Of a stretch of 64,000 bases of DNA, positions 52,545 through 63,990 are shown piece by piece (within the stretch, counting starts at the first letter, position 1; the number at the start of each line of letters is the position of its first letter). The stretch lies in contig OX246747.1 of NCBI GenBank assembly GCA_945910005.1, positions 12,925,035-12,989,034 on the forward strand, read 5' to 3'. This DNA comes from Isoperla grammatica. Its lineage: Eukaryota > Arthropoda > Insecta > Plecoptera > Perlodidae. A program made the position numbers and the translations under genes. Under the pieces are notes generated by a model. It did not search any database. It saw only the letters and a list, made by a program, of their open reading frames with translations, and was not told where the DNA came from.

Positions 52545-55388
52545 ATGGCCCATAAACCTAAATCTCCCCCTACTGATTTAAAGATCATCTCATGGAACGC
52601 AAGTTCAATTATCAACAAGAAAGAAGAGTTATATCACTACCTAAAAACTGAACAGATACATGTCTGCCTATTACAGGAAACTTTCTTAAAGGAAAAATTG
52701 CCATTGAGATTCCACAAATATGCAACCTACCGTAATGATCGCCTGGGAAGGAGAGGCGGAGGCACAGCCATTTTAGTACGTTCAGATATCCAGCATCACC
52801 CAATCATTACTCCCCAGTTAGATACAATAGAAGCAACTGGAGTCATTATTAAACTTAACAACGAATATATAAAAATTATATCAGCATACAAACCCCCACA
52901 CACCCAGTTAAACACCGAAGATATAGATAAACTGGTCAGTGACTCAATGCCAACAATCATGGGAGGATATTTTAATGCGAAGCACACTGCTTGGCACTCT
53001 AGACTAACCACAGCAGCAGGTCGTATCCTCAAGATTTCAAGATTCAAGATTTTCAAGATTTATTTCAAGAGAAAAGACAGTGTACATTTTGTATAAGTAA
53101 CAAATACAGGTTATTGGGTTCCTACAACATGTAACGGCACGGAAAATGGAGGTATACAGCCCACTCACCCCAACGCATTTCCCATCAACAGGCGCCAGGC
53201 CAGATATTCTCGACATAATATTAACACGCAATGTTACAAAATCAATAGAAATAAGCTCACCATCCATACTAAGCTCTGATCATAACCCATTATGCATCAC
53301 CTACGGTGATAGCCCTATCACTAATACAGCACCTGCTAGAATCAACATCAATAAAACGGACTGGCCCTCGTATGTCTCATTATTAAATAACTGGATCACT
53401 GAATACACGGCAGCTCCTCCTCTCAACACTGCGCAAGAGATTGATGAATGTCTGGATAAGTTAATACAAGCAATCACCTCAGCACTGTCAAAAAGCACAC
53501 CTCCTCCCAGACCATATAACAGCCAGGCACCATACACATTACCACCAGACATCGTCAAATCAATTCAAGCAAAAAATAAAGTAAGGCGGCTGTGGCAGAA
53601 ACACCGAACGCCTCACATCAAAGCGCTCCTAAATAAAATGGAGAGTTCCATTAAAACGCGTATTGCGGATTTCAAAAACAGACAATGGAAAAACATGCTA
53701 GAAAGTTTAGCAGCAACTGATAAATCGCTTTAGGAAATGACCCGGAAACTAACACGCCCACGCAGAGGTAACCCCCCTCTACACGGGAAAAATGGTATGG
53801 CTTACTCGGACAAACAGAAAGCAGCTGCCATGGCCGATACATTAGAGGACACATTTATGCCCAACAACGACCCGGCCTCTCAAACACATATCAGAAGAGT
53901 AGAGCGCACGATACGCCAATATATGAAAGATGAAAGCAGCAATGATAATATCATACCCCCCCATGCAGTCCCCCCCCCCCGGCGGAAACCAAGGCGCACA
54001 TATATTGTTTAAAGAATAAAAAAGCCCCGGGAATGGATGGTATCCTTAACATTGCCCTTAAATACTTGCCCGACAAAGTGATAGTGTTGATTACAAACAT
54101 CTTTAATGCAATGACCAGAACTGCCCATTTTTCTCCAACACTCAAAAAGTCCAATGTAATTATGTTTCCTAAGCCCGGGAAAGACCCAACATTCCCACAG
54201 AACTACCGGCCCATAAGCCTCCTAACAGGCATTTCTAAACTATATGAAAAAGTAATTTACGCCAGGCTTCTCAAACATATTTACGATAACAATATTCTAA
54301 TAAATGAGCAATTTGGTTTCCGAAGGGGCCACTCAACCACCCAGCAGCTAGCTAGAGTTGTAGACGAAATAGTTGATGGCTTTAACTCAAATCGGGTCAC
54401 AGCAGCGGTCTTCCTCGATATAGCTACTGCGTTCGACAAAGTGTGGCACAACGGACTTTTTTATAAATTACTGCAGCTAAATTTCCCTTCTAACCTTATC
54501 AACTTAATAATGTCATTCCTATCTGATCGCCAATTCCAAGTAACACAAGGCAATAGCACCTCCACCCTAAGGCCCATCAACGCAGGAGTTCCGCAAGGGT
54601 CCATCCTGGGACCCATCTTGTTTTCATTGTATATAAATGACCTACCAAATACAACTGGAGTCACATATGCACTGTACGCGGACGACACGGCACTCCTAGC
54701 GAGGTCGTGGACGGCGAAGGCAGCATATGAAAGAATACAAACAGCCCTAGAACAGCTAGAAAAGTGGTATAGAAAGTGGAGGATCAAGATTAATGTGACA
54801 AAAAGTGTAACAGTCCTCTTTTCAAAAACTAAAAAGAAAACCAAAAATAGTCACAGCGAACTAACTCTCTTCGAAGAGATAATACCTCAAAGCAAACAAG
54901 CTAAATACCTTGGCGTTCAGCTGGATGCAAGGTTATCTTGGCGCGCACACATAAAAGAAACAGCACAAAAAGCAAATGCCCGGGTGGCAATGCTGTACCC
55001 AATGATCAACGATAAGAGCCATCTGTCACTAGGAAACGCACTACTCACTTACAAAATGTTGATTAGGCCAGTCATCACATATGCAGCGCCGGTATGGGTA
55101 ACTGCAGCGGGCTCATATATAAAAAAGTTAAATAGCTTGCAAAATAGGATACTACGAATCGCCTCCAAGTCTCCATGGTATGTAAGTGATAAGGTAATAC
55201 GAAAGGGATTTGGCATACCCATGCTATCCGAAACACTACAGAACATGACGACCTCTTTTTATGACAAAATAGCCAAACATACAAACCCACTCATATCGAG
55301 TATCGGTGCTAACAATTTTGTGTACAAAAGTAAGTATCGTCGCCCCAGGGATGGGATGAGAGAGGAATTACTAGTCAAAAGTAAATAA
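52545..55388 (+). pseudogene. Jockey ORF2, endonuclease and reverse transcriptase
   Basis: The N-terminal apurinic endonuclease starts at ATG 52545: LKIISWNASSIINKKEEL, LLQETFLKE, RRGGGTAILVRSD and GGYFNAKHTAWHS (Asn-Ala where GDFN is usual nearby). It is broken at about 53036 by some 90 bp of TTCAAGATT-rich DNA, then resumes with SPLTPTHFP, ARPDILDIIL and SSDHNPL. A TAG at 53731-53733 and a C-run frameshift near 53975 follow. From 54033 the RT is open: YRPISLLTG, FGFRRGHSTTQQLARVV, FLDIATAFDKVWHNGL, GVPQGSILGPILFSLYINDL and YADD (54676). The C-terminal YLGVQLDARLSW and YAAPVWVTAAGSYIKKLNSL are typical of Jockey. Confidence 0.9.
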
Positions 55389-55915
55389 ATAGCAACACCC
55401 ATTGCTATAGTTACGTATATGTTTTATGTGTCTGTCCACTTATTATTTCAAATTTTTTGTTAGTTTTGTGATTGATGTGTTAAGTTAAAGGCTTTGCCTT
55501 TGTTTTTATTTTTTCCCTTCAACCCCTCCCCTTGAATTATGGTAGTGCAGATGGTTAGGATAGGATAAGATACTTAGCATAGAATAGCATAGAAAAGACA
55601 AGGCAACGCCGCAAAGATAGCAGATATGTCCATAGTAGATTTAGTTAAACTAGTCAATGACGAGCATCTACATAGATGTAACCTTAGTCATGTAAAGACA
55701 ATGGATCCGTCCTGAAAAATAAAAATACTTAGCAAACAATTAGTCATAGTTAGTAATAATACAACATGCCATTCTGCACTAGCAATCCCAGACAGTCAAG
55801 ACAACAAAAGCCAAGTACAATGCAAATTCATTTAGCTTACAGAGAGATTTCCTATCTCGGCATAAGCACTAGATTGCGCAAGGTATATCCTTGTTGCTGT
55901 CTTAGCAGAACTGGT

Positions 55916-56240
55916 CATGGACCAGTCACATTCACATTCGACATTCACATTCGGCACATTCGATTCACATTCACATTCGACATTCACATTCGACTCTGCA
56001 TCGAGACGTCAAAGAAGCAAGAAGGGCCGGGAGTGTCTGCAAGATTACCTCCCGAGGAGAGCTGATTAGGCGGACGACGGCGCGAGGCTTCCCGCCAAGT
56101 CTACACAGCCCCGCACTCTGCCTGTGCCTGCTTAACCCTTTTGCGGTTTACCCGCGAAAACTTTGAGACGCTCTTCTGAAGCGCAGGAAAGGATTTCTTC
56201 GGCACCAAAGGGTGCTAACTACTTCTTCAGACTCACCCGC
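55916..56240 (+). repeat. CACATTCGACATTC repeat element, copy 2
   Basis: Second copy of 27990-28435, including the RRQRSKKGRECLQDYLPR frame; here CCCGAGGAGAGC replaces the CCGAGGTGAGC donor. The continuation to 56370 (GGAGGCGCCGGGTTTGCGCC) resembles 49800-49828. Confidence 0.65.
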
Positions 56241-56373
56241 TTCAAGCGAGACCATCGCCGTCAACGTGGGACGCCGATCACGCCATTTCGGAGGCGCCGG
56301 GTTTGCGCCTTGGTGGAGGTGCCGGTCACAGATATTTCTTCAGAACGCCTGAAGGGTACAGGCGGATTATGGA

Positions 56374-56449
56374 TTATTTGGGCTAAACATCTCATATTTT
56401 TGCAACGAGGCTAATCGAGACAATGAGTGGGTGATATATGAAGATGAAA
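56374..56449 (-). mobile_element. RZ-SINE tail fragment, type B
   Basis: GATTATTTGGGCTAAACATC to TATGAAGATGAAAT, a 5'-truncated copy. Confidence 0.65.
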
Positions 56450-56476
56450 TGTACTGTGCACGGGCTAAACCTACCA

Positions 56477-56572
56477 GAGGTGAGCTCCCCGTTGCGCAGT
56501 ACAAAGGATAGTATGATAGTTAGGTGAGCTCCCCGTTGCGCAGTACAAAGGATAGTATGATAGTTAGGTGAG
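56477..56572. repeat. Tandem duplication of 48 bp
   Basis: GTGAGCTCCCCGTTGCGCAG to TATGATAGTTAG occurs twice in a row, inside the putative gypsy LTR. Confidence 0.85.
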
Positions 56573-57319
56573 CACCCCCCCCACCCCCCTCTTAGGTGGT
56601 GGCATTTCGTCCGAGTTTATTGCGCTTTAAAGTACATGATTTGAGATTCCACACGGTGTGAAGCAACCGTAACATTGGTGTCAGAAGTAAGATATTACAA
56701 TCAACGGCGGCGCGTAAACCGGTGCACGAATACGGTAACTGCTCGTGTGTGTGTACGTAGAACCTTCTTGACTAGTGGTTAGTGTATGGCCGTACAAACT
56801 AGAGCTCAGAGAAAAACTATGATTGATTGATTGATATTTGGGCTTAACGTCTTATATTTATGCAACTTGGCTAATCAAGACGATGAGTGGGTGATAATGA
56901 CGATGAGTGGGTGGTAATGACGATGAAATTAGGGTCTCTTTGGAGGAAAGGGGCAAGTAGGAGAGCGCGTGAGGAAAGGGGAAAAGGAATGGCAGCCCAA
57001 ATCCAACAGCTGTTAAGAGTTGATGGCAGGCATGAAAGAAGAGACGAAGAAAGGACAGGAAGAGTCACAGAAAAGGCAAGAAGAGGCGAAAGAAGAGATA
57101 AAGAAAAGTCATGATGAAATGAAACGGTGTATTAAGAATGTAACAGAAGAAATAGTTAAAATAATGAATAAAATTAGTGACATGCGGGAGGACGTTGACC
57201 AATTCAAGGCCGACGTAGTAGCACAGATTGCTAGTCTCCGGGAGGAGTTGCAACAGCTTGAGGAAACACGTGCTGTTGAACAACAACACGGGGCAACCGA
57301 ACACAAAATCAAAGGCTGA
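56570..57319 (+). mobile_element. Ty3/gypsy LTR end, primer site and gag start
   Basis: ATTGGTGTCAGAAGT at 56675 has the style of a gypsy primer-binding region directly after an LTR end (CAACCGTAACA). After an RZ-SINE insertion (56822-56992) a gag-like frame runs to 57319: IQQLLRVDGRHE in one frame, then KEETKKGQEESQKRQEEAKE and a long Lys/Glu coiled coil to a TGA. Such coiled coils open many gypsy gag proteins. No pol follows, because the hAT element starts at 57336. Confidence 0.6.
56822..56992 (-). mobile_element. RZ-SINE, type B body, 5'-truncated
   Basis: The tail is GATTGATTGATTGATATTTG on the plus strand. A duplicated GACGATGAGTGGGTGGTAAT segment lies at 56880-56925. The copy ends at GAAAAGGAATGG. 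Confidence 0.75.
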
Positions 57320-57949
57320 AAAGCAGTGTTAACACCATAGGCTTGCGCACGGCCCCGGCCGGACCTAATGTGTCAACTTCGACCGCCATCGGCGGTCGGG
57401 CCGCGCTGGAATCCATTAGACCCGGCCTGGGCTGAGAGCAGTAGCAACTACATTACACACGCTACACTTGCCAGTCTCCACGAAAAGGCTGTTGCGGTAG
57501 TTAGGGTTACATTCAATGTAATACATGTTTAAAGTTTTTGATTATGATATAAATATGATTATTTATTATGGGTCGGGTAGTCGGAAGCATTGAGTAACAC
57601 TACTCCCCAAAAAACTTTAGGCCTTTGGCGGCCAAAATGCCCACAGTCCCACAGTTGTCTGCGGCGGAGTGATTAGCCAGGGCCGCCCCGCACCACCGCG
57701 GTTGGACGATACAACCGCGCCGCCCGGCAAATATACGTTTGTTCTTTGAAAGGGAATTACACTCGTCGGCGTCAGTCAGCCTCAACGTAAAGTTAGTAAT
57801 TGTAGTAGGGTGTGTATGAGTGGGCGTTGAGTAGGCGAAACTGTCAAATGCAAGGGGTGCAAAAAGATGACCTATAAACAGTCCAAGTTATCTGGGTTTT
57901 TTACCAAGAAAACTGAAAATCCATGCCTGGTACCAAGCTCAGGTGCCGA

Positions 57950-58267
57950 TTGATTGATTGATTGATAGATATTTGGGCTTAACGTCTTATATTTTTGCAA
58001 CTAGGCTAATCAAGACGATGAGTAGGCGATAATGAAGATGAAATTGGGGGCTCTTTGGAGGAAAGGGGCAAGTAGGAGGGCGCGTGAGTAAAAGAGAAAG
58101 GGGAGGAAAGGGATTGGGGTGTGGACTGCACTTCGTCTGACTTCTCCTCCTCGACCAGTCCGGCTTGGGTGGCCCTACCAGAAGCATACGCTTCCGCCGG
58201 CATAGCTCTCGGGATCAACAAAGCACGCAAACCTGCCCACCACGATAAGGTAGCAGTCCTTGGGCAG
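57950..58267 (-). mobile_element. RZ-SINE, type B body, module R, inside hAT exon
   Basis: The direct repeat AGGTGCCGA at 57941-57949 and 58266-58274 partly overlaps the element's own GGGCAGG. Insertion splits the first coding exon of the hAT transposase. Confidence 0.85.
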
Positions 58268-58394
58268 GTGCCGACGTGGACAGCGCCAACTTGGATATAG
58301 TTCAGAATGAGAAAACTGATGGTAAGTCACATTCACATCTCATGTTTTTTTAAAGATTAGTATGGTCCTCGACATTTCATATTGATGGGCAGGC

Positions 58395-58690
58395 CGTTAT
58401 GGCTCTTTCCTTGTCTATAAACAACAATGTATGCGGTCGGAAGGTCCCGGTCTCAAATCCCGACCTAACCGGCAATCCTGACTGGAAGTTTTTCACGAGA
58501 TTTTCTTCAGTCATTAATGCAAATGCAAGCGATTGAGAGCTCTTAAACAGTCCTTGGACGTCCCTTTACATTTACCTGTCTGTCGTAGTATATGTAGTAT
58601 ATAGTATATAAAGTAATGCCTAGTAAGACACACCTGAAGAGGGCATGCAATTGTCCCTGGAAAAGTTTCGCGCAAGAAATCTAAAACTAT
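58395..58690 (+). mobile_element. SINE-like segment with B box, in hAT intron
   Basis: GGTCCCGGTCTCAAATCCCG at 58444 resembles the T arm of the tRNA SINE at 23990, and both are followed by GAAGTTTTT. The A box is not clear. A poly-C run lies at 58714-58735. Confidence 0.45.
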
Positions 58691-61600
58691 ATTTAGACAC
58701 CCAACACAATTCCCCTCCCCCCCCCCCCCCCCCCCCTAATTTTTACATTTTAATACCCGGCTAACCCGCAGGTAGCGTGAACGGGTACCCGGTCGTAAAC
58801 ATAGTCGGACTTCGTATGCATCCCTAATAGTATTATTTGTAAAAACTCTGATTTCACGTTTGCAATTCGTATGTAAGGGCCTTGATCTTGAGAAGTCAGT
58901 TAATAATTCCACAACTTAACACAATTTTGGTTTGATGCAGGGCCTAACGACCGAGATAGGCTAATTGTTATATTTGGAGGTTGGAGCAAAAAATTTACTT
59001 TTTCTGGTTTGTATTTGCAGATAAAATAAACCCAATGCCCACAAATGAAGGGATTGGAGATCTAACAACGCCTGATATTAGCACGGAACCGGTCATTGTC
59101 AACGTTGCTTCATCCTATTGTAGAAGGAGACAGCTTTGCAAATTCTGATGATCCCAGTAATAATTTTTCCTTGGTGCGCCTAGAAAGACAAGCTAGATTA
59201 CTGAGGAGTCCATATTAGCCCAAAAAAGACATGTTTCCTAGAACTAAGTTGGGAGAGAAGTTAAGAAGCTTCCACGGTGCTTGGTATGATACTTTAATCT
59301 GGCTCGAGTGCAGCTGTGCTCAAGACAAAGCTTACTGCTTCACATGTAGAGCTTTTGCACTCGATAATCCTAGCAGTAAGGGCCATATCGTTCAGACTTT
59401 TACGTCTAAAGGATTTAAAAATTACAAGGATGCTACTAGGAGTTTTAAAGCTCACCAACATAGTAAATGTCACATTGACAGTGTTACAGCATGGGAAACA
59501 TATAGAAAAGCAAAACCAATAGATTGATTATTAGACGAACATAAGTAGGTTATATTGAGCCAGGGGGAAGCAGATAGACAAAAAAATCGGCAGATCGTCA
59601 CTCGTCTCATTATTATTACTTTGATATTGGCAAAGGGAGGAAGGCCATTTAGAGGACACGACGAGTCACCAGATTCATGCGAAAAGGGGCTTTACTTAGA
59701 GATGGTAGGGCTGTTAGCTAAGTACGATCCTTTGATGAATGATCACGTTACCCAAGCACGCCGAAATGCAACGTACATGAGTAACAGAATTCAAAATAAC
59801 ATACTTCAATCGCTGTACAATGTGATGCTACAACAGATTCGCCAGAAATTAAATGGTAAAGTTGTGTTCCTGATGGCTGATGAGACAAGTGATTGTGGTC
59901 ACCATGAACAAATGGCAGTAGTAGTTCGATTCTTTGACGAAACCGTTAATAAGGCAGTTGAATACTATGTATCAATGAAACGTCTGACAACAGTTACAGC
60001 AGAAGCAATTTTCATGGCACTGGACGGTGTAAGAGAAAACTTGAAAGAAGATTGGGGTTCAGTTTCGTCCGTCTGTTTTGATGGAGCTGCAACGATGTCT
60101 GGGAAAGAATCGGGTGTGCAAAAAAGGTGCAAGGAAAAAAACCCTAAAATTCTGTATGTGCACTGTTATGCTCACTGCCTGAATCTCGTTTTGGTAGATG
60201 CTTGCACATCTAATGATAAGAATAGAACGATTTTTGGATTCCTGGGGACAATTCAATATGTATATAATTATATTGAAGGAAGTCCTGGGAGACATGCTGT
60301 TCTAGAGAGAATAATGAGAGAGGTCAATGGAGTTTTGCGAGGCCTCAAATCTCTGTCAACAACAAGATGGGCGTGCAGAGCAGAGGCTGTAACAGTCATC
60401 AAACAAAACTATTCGTCCATTGTTAGTGCAATAGAAGAAATAACAGATACAACTAAACACGCTGACGTTAAAGCTAAGGGTACCGGTCTGTTGCTACAGC
60501 TTAAATCATTTGAATTCATTTGGTGTCTTCACATTATGCAACCTATCCTTGCGATGACAGCAAAGTAAGCAAATACCTCCAACACGAAGAACTAAATTTG
60601 CTTCTCGCCATGGTTCAGATCAAAGGTTTGAACGATGCACTGACGGAAATGAGAAACAACGAAAATCATTTCAACAAAGTGTTCAAAGATGTTTAAGACG
60701 TATGTGATGAAGAAGGTATAGATATTCCACCAGCGAAAAGAAGGAAAGTGTCTCGCAGAATTGATGAGAACCCTGGCTCACAACACACCTTTGAAACAAA
60801 GAAGGATGAACTCAGGAGTACAACTTTCTATTCTCTGCTAGATTCATTGATATTGGGTTTAAACGAACGCTCCCAACAAGACACAGTTAAAGTGATTTCA
60901 TGTGTTGGAATGCTTCTGGACTTCAACATTGATAAAGAAAGTATCTTGTACTTGTCGTCGCAGTTTGAAGTTTCTTCTGAAGAGTTGGCTGCTGAAATAC
61001 GCCTTTTAAGTGTAGATCATTCGGCACCTAAGGGTAAACATGATTACAAGATATGGATCAAATGGTTTCTTGAAACTGGTCGTGAAAATATCTTCAAAAT
61101 GTTTCTTTAAGTTCTGCATTTGTTTGCTACAATCCCAGTGACCAGTTGTTCTTGCGAGCGTGCATTTTCAAAGTTATCCATCGTCAAAACAAAATTAAGA
61201 ACAACGATGGCTCAGGATCGTCTTGAAGCAATGATGCTTATCTTTATTGAGCAAGAGTTAGCGTGTTCAATTCAAACTAATGACGTGATTGAAGAATTCA
61301 AGTCTATGGTTACTTCAGAGCGCCGTATGATTCTGTAAACTAATACCTATTGACTCGCATCATGTTTGTTTTTGCTAATTATAAATAATAATTATATATC
61401 ATATTGATTGTATTCTTGTATTGTATATAAATTCTCTACCTTGAATTAATTTTCCAAACAAATATTGTAAATAACCTCTTAAGGGAACTCATAAGTGTCT
61501 TGTTTGTTGAAAATCAGTTTGAGGAGGGAAATAGCAAAGTTTACTCTTTCTGCAAATGGAACAATAGGGTGTTCTAACTTTTTAAGTATAAACTTTGTGT

Positions 61601-62279
61601 TCCTTTCTAAACTGTTAACGAGTTTTAGAAATTTCTTTTGTTCAAAATTTCTATTGGAGTATTCATTGGCATTTTAAAATTGTAGGTGCACTAGTAATAA
61701 GATTAAAATTAAAACGTTTTGAACGGTCGTATGTGTATGATTTAAAGTAACCTCATCCTTCAATTATGTCCATTAAAATTCCTTAAAACGACAAAATGCG
61801 TTTTCCCACCAAAATGCGAAAATTCTATGCGGGGCTAGGGGGGCAGGCAGGAGTTGACTGGCAAGGGATGCCGGGATGCGATTGAAACCGGGTCCTTTGG
61901 CTGTTCGGAACCAAAACCCCTTTAACTTCAAACACCTTAAGGTATGTCTTTAAATTAAAATACACTGCCAGTAGCGCGTTTTTACGCAAAGGCACACTTC
62001 ACCCGAGGTCGCGCAAATAATTTGTAATTATGTTTTATTTAAATGAAACAAAACATCTCTATAGGGGCCACAAGAACCCATGGCACCGGAAAGCGTCGCG
62101 TCTTAAAATCGCGTTTTAGGTCATAAAACTTAATGCATCAACCGAATAAATTTTCGCCTACGGCGAAAATGCCTCCGCCGGCTGGGGCTTCGCCCCAGAC
62201 CCCAGCTGTACCACGCCACCTCGTGCCGGGTCTAATGTTAGACGCTGCGCACGCCTATGGCTACTACTGGTGATGGCGG

Positions 62280-62470
62280 CGATCCCAGCGGATTGATTGA
62301 TTGATTGATTGGTGGTTTTAGTTTATTGGGTTTAAGGGCGCTTCAACCAGTTAGGTCATTTTGTGATTGGTGGTGTTTAACCTGTTTAACGACGTACTCG
62401 ACAGCTTAGGTCATATGACGTCTTCCGAATCATGTCCATCTATATCGCGGGAGTCGTCATAAGCGGACCT
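62280..62470. repeat. Third-body short element without module
   Basis: GATTGATTGATTGATTGGTG, then TTTATTGGGTTTAAGGGCGC (shared with 14735), then GTTTAACGACGTACTCGACA (shared with 47425) and GTCTTCCGAATC. A composite of repeat pieces just outside the hAT end. Confidence 0.55.
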
Positions 62471-62699
62471 CCAGAGATTTGCGATACACTTGTTATAATA
62501 CACTTGTGCACCGGACATAAAACATGTAGGTTTAATCTGTATCCATTACGTGTCCGTGAATGCTCGTACACGATCACTGTGGAGCAAAGTGACAAGGACA
62601 CTGTCGTTAGTTTGCATTATTGGCTTATTAGATTGGTCGCTACTGAGCCATTGTTTGATCATGTGTATGGAAAGGTGACTGCCATCTTTGTCTCTTTCA

Positions 62700-62745
62700 C
62701 TTGTTCTCCATCTGGGCTCGGGATAGAATTTGGCCCAAGGTGACT
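62700..62745 (+). mobile_element. RZ-SINE module C remnant, plus orientation
   Basis: CATCTGGGCTCGGGATAGAA and TTGGCCCAAGGTGACT resemble the module C start read on the plus strand. Confidence 0.45.
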
Positions 62746-62788
62746 TCCTTTTGTTGATTGTTTCAACTTCCAATAGAGTACATTTATA

Positions 62789-62961
62789 CTGTATTTACCC
62801 GAATAGATTATGACCTCGAATTTAAGACGACCCCCTATCTTCAAGAATTTTAAACTGGAAAAAGTCATATTCATAATCTGAATATGCGAATTTAAGACGA
62901 CCCCCGATATTTTAACTACACAAATGGAAATAATTATAGTCTTAGATTCAGGTTAATACGG
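62789..62961. mobile_element. 173-bp MITE with TA target duplication
   Basis: Termini CTGTATTTACCCGAAT and ATTCAGGTTAATACGG are inverted repeats (13 of 16), and TA flanks both sides (62787-62788, 62962-62963). TTTAAGACGACCCCC occurs twice inside. TA duplication indicates Tc1/mariner or pogo-type mobilisation. Confidence 0.8.
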
Positions 62962-63324
62962 TAGTTACATATTATACAAAAATGTATACTAAATTGATGT
63001 ATGAACTGTAAATCTATATAACCTTGATTGTAGATAGAACCATGGTACTGGATGGCTACTTATACTAATGCACTCTCATCTATTACATTTTCCGGTCATG
63101 AGGGTACTGGTACTCTGTACAGATTGGATTCCACCACAAGTTCATGTGAATATGAAATGATGGGTTTGTACGCTACAGAAGAATAAAGTTTTGATGTTGC
63201 TAGGATAAGGCTGTGAGTTATACATCATACAGCAGAAACAAAATTTACCCACCCTACCCTCATGCTTGACTATTTTCCTTTGAGGCGGCTTACGCCGGCA
63301 CACTGCTCCGCGTATTGCTCACTT

Positions 63325-63402
63325 TGCCCCGTCTTGGCCCGGGAAAGAATTTGGCCAAGGATGACTCTACTAGTCGTAAGAGGTCACGAAATGATATCCT
63401 CC
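63325..63402 (+). mobile_element. RZ-SINE module C fragment, plus orientation
   Basis: CCCGTCTTGGCCCGGGAAAG to GTCGTAAGAGGTCACGAAAT. One of three copies in this orientation. Confidence 0.55.
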
Positions 63403-63599
63403 CCTTGCCCACTTGAAATATTAGTTTAACGAAGTGTCCTTAACTTGTGGTAAAAAATGTCGTTAAGCAACAAATAATAATATTAATAATAATAATTTAA
63501 ATTCATAAAAGTATCTTACTTATGTCTGACGAGAGACTGTTAAAGTCGTGTTCTGTTATTAAGCAGTGTTATACACTGTCCGCTGGCCTAACTCTTCTA

Positions 63600-63990
63600 A
63601 GTCTGATCACTTATCAAAAATGATTATTCGGCGTTCCGATGATTATTTTTTCCTTAAGTAGTTCATCATGGAGTGCTGCAAATTCATACGTTCCACTTCT
63701 TTAGCGGTGAGGGAGTTGTCCAATGATTCCCCTTCCAACAGTGTCCTCGCATTGAATTTATGCCTCTCAAACGTTGTGTTTTTCTGCGGGAGGAACTGTT
63801 CGAATGTTTCTTGTAGTGGTTCTAAATTTCCACCTGTGCATCTTGAAATTGGAATGTTTCATGTATTTGAACGGCGTGTTTGCTTATAGCCTACAATGGA
63901 GTAAGACTGCAGATTGCATACCTGCTTCTTTGCAATAATCGACAATATTACCGTCGGTTCTCATCGATTTGGGAGGTCTTGGATCCATAT
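63600..63990 (-). pseudogene. Ty3/gypsy gag N-terminal remnant
   Basis: On the minus strand, ATG 63990 starts MDPRPPKSMRTDGNIVDYCK, the usual opening of invertebrate gypsy gag (PPK..TDGN). After a stop and shift, NLEPLQETFEQFLPQKN and TTFERHKFNARTLLEGESL appear. A further shift gives EFAALHDELLKEKIIIGTPN, matching the gag core order (F-R-..GES-..FA-LHD-LI-..I--G). It has at least two frameshifts and is cut at the window's right edge. Confidence 0.6.

Larger units (their letters stand above)
50084..52555 (+). pseudogene. Jockey ORF1, zinc-knuckle nucleic acid-binding protein
   Basis: ORF1 proteins coat the element RNA. The N-terminal part (50084-50374) is Glu/Lys-rich: EKEEEDQISQEPPTDPRRR then VQEFLKEKDKK. 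A 1,004-bp element then interrupts it with a CAG duplication, and removing it keeps the frame. From 51379 come RNVESFENIAKG, a PRE_C2HC-like segment (RAVVKFLTEAKVEFHTF, RALRYVVRGIDKT) and three CCHC knuckles: CYRCQKLGHVARYC, CVKCGLQHSTLDC (H shifted) and CANCSGPHTANWKGC. The C-terminus has an acidic SSSDSDSEEE tract. This arrangement is characteristic of Jockey elements, best known from arthropods. Confidence 0.85.
49790..55740 (+). mobile_element. Jockey LINE, near complete but disabled
   Basis: It has ORF1 (50084-52555), ORF2 (52545-55388) and a 3' UTR with AATAAA at about 55717. The 5' end is obscured by an RZ-SINE. Insertions at 50375-51378 and about 53036-53127, a nonsense codon at 53731 and a frameshift in a C run near 53975 inactivate it. 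The ORF1 stop and ORF2 start overlap by 11 bases. Confidence 0.85.
57868..61338 (+). pseudogene. hAT transposase, ZMYM1-like, spliced and decayed
   Basis: Exon 1 (57868-58321) reads MTYKQSKLSGFFTKKTENP; a SINE with a GTGCCGA duplication splits it, then DSANLDIVQNEKTDG precedes a GTAAGT donor. Exon 2 opens after GCAG at about 59020 with DKINPMPTNEGIGDLTTPD, phase matched. A TTF zinc finger follows (59231-59520: WLECSCAQDKAYCFTCRAF, HQHSKCHIDSV). The catalytic domain is 59555-60568: VFLMADETSDCGHHEQMAVV, CFDGAATMSGKESGVQKRC and YVHCYAHCLNLVLVDAC. The dimerisation region at 61120-61338 reads SCSCERAFSKLSIVKTKLRT. Stops at 59140, 59215, 59526, 60693 and 61109 and a frameshift near 60568 disable it. 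Confidence 0.85.
57336..62259 (+). mobile_element. hAT element with ZMYM1-like transposase
   Basis: The left end CATAGGCTTGCGCACGG pairs with the right end CTGCGCACGCCTATG as terminal inverted repeats. Flanking octamers GTTAACAC and GCTACTAC agree at five of eight positions, a worn 8-bp duplication. The element is 4.9 kb, with the transposase gene inside and an RZ-SINE in its first exon. Hairpin-rich GC DNA lies at 62150-62215. Confidence 0.7.

Noticed and set aside
53036..53127. Insertion in Jockey endonuclease as an intron
   Set aside because: No GT..AG ends; TTCAAGATT-rich sequence looks like a short retroposon end, and no target duplication could be proved.
62432..62743. 103-codon frame near the right end
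   Set aside because: It begins in repeat DNA and ends in a short-retroposon remnant, with no domain.
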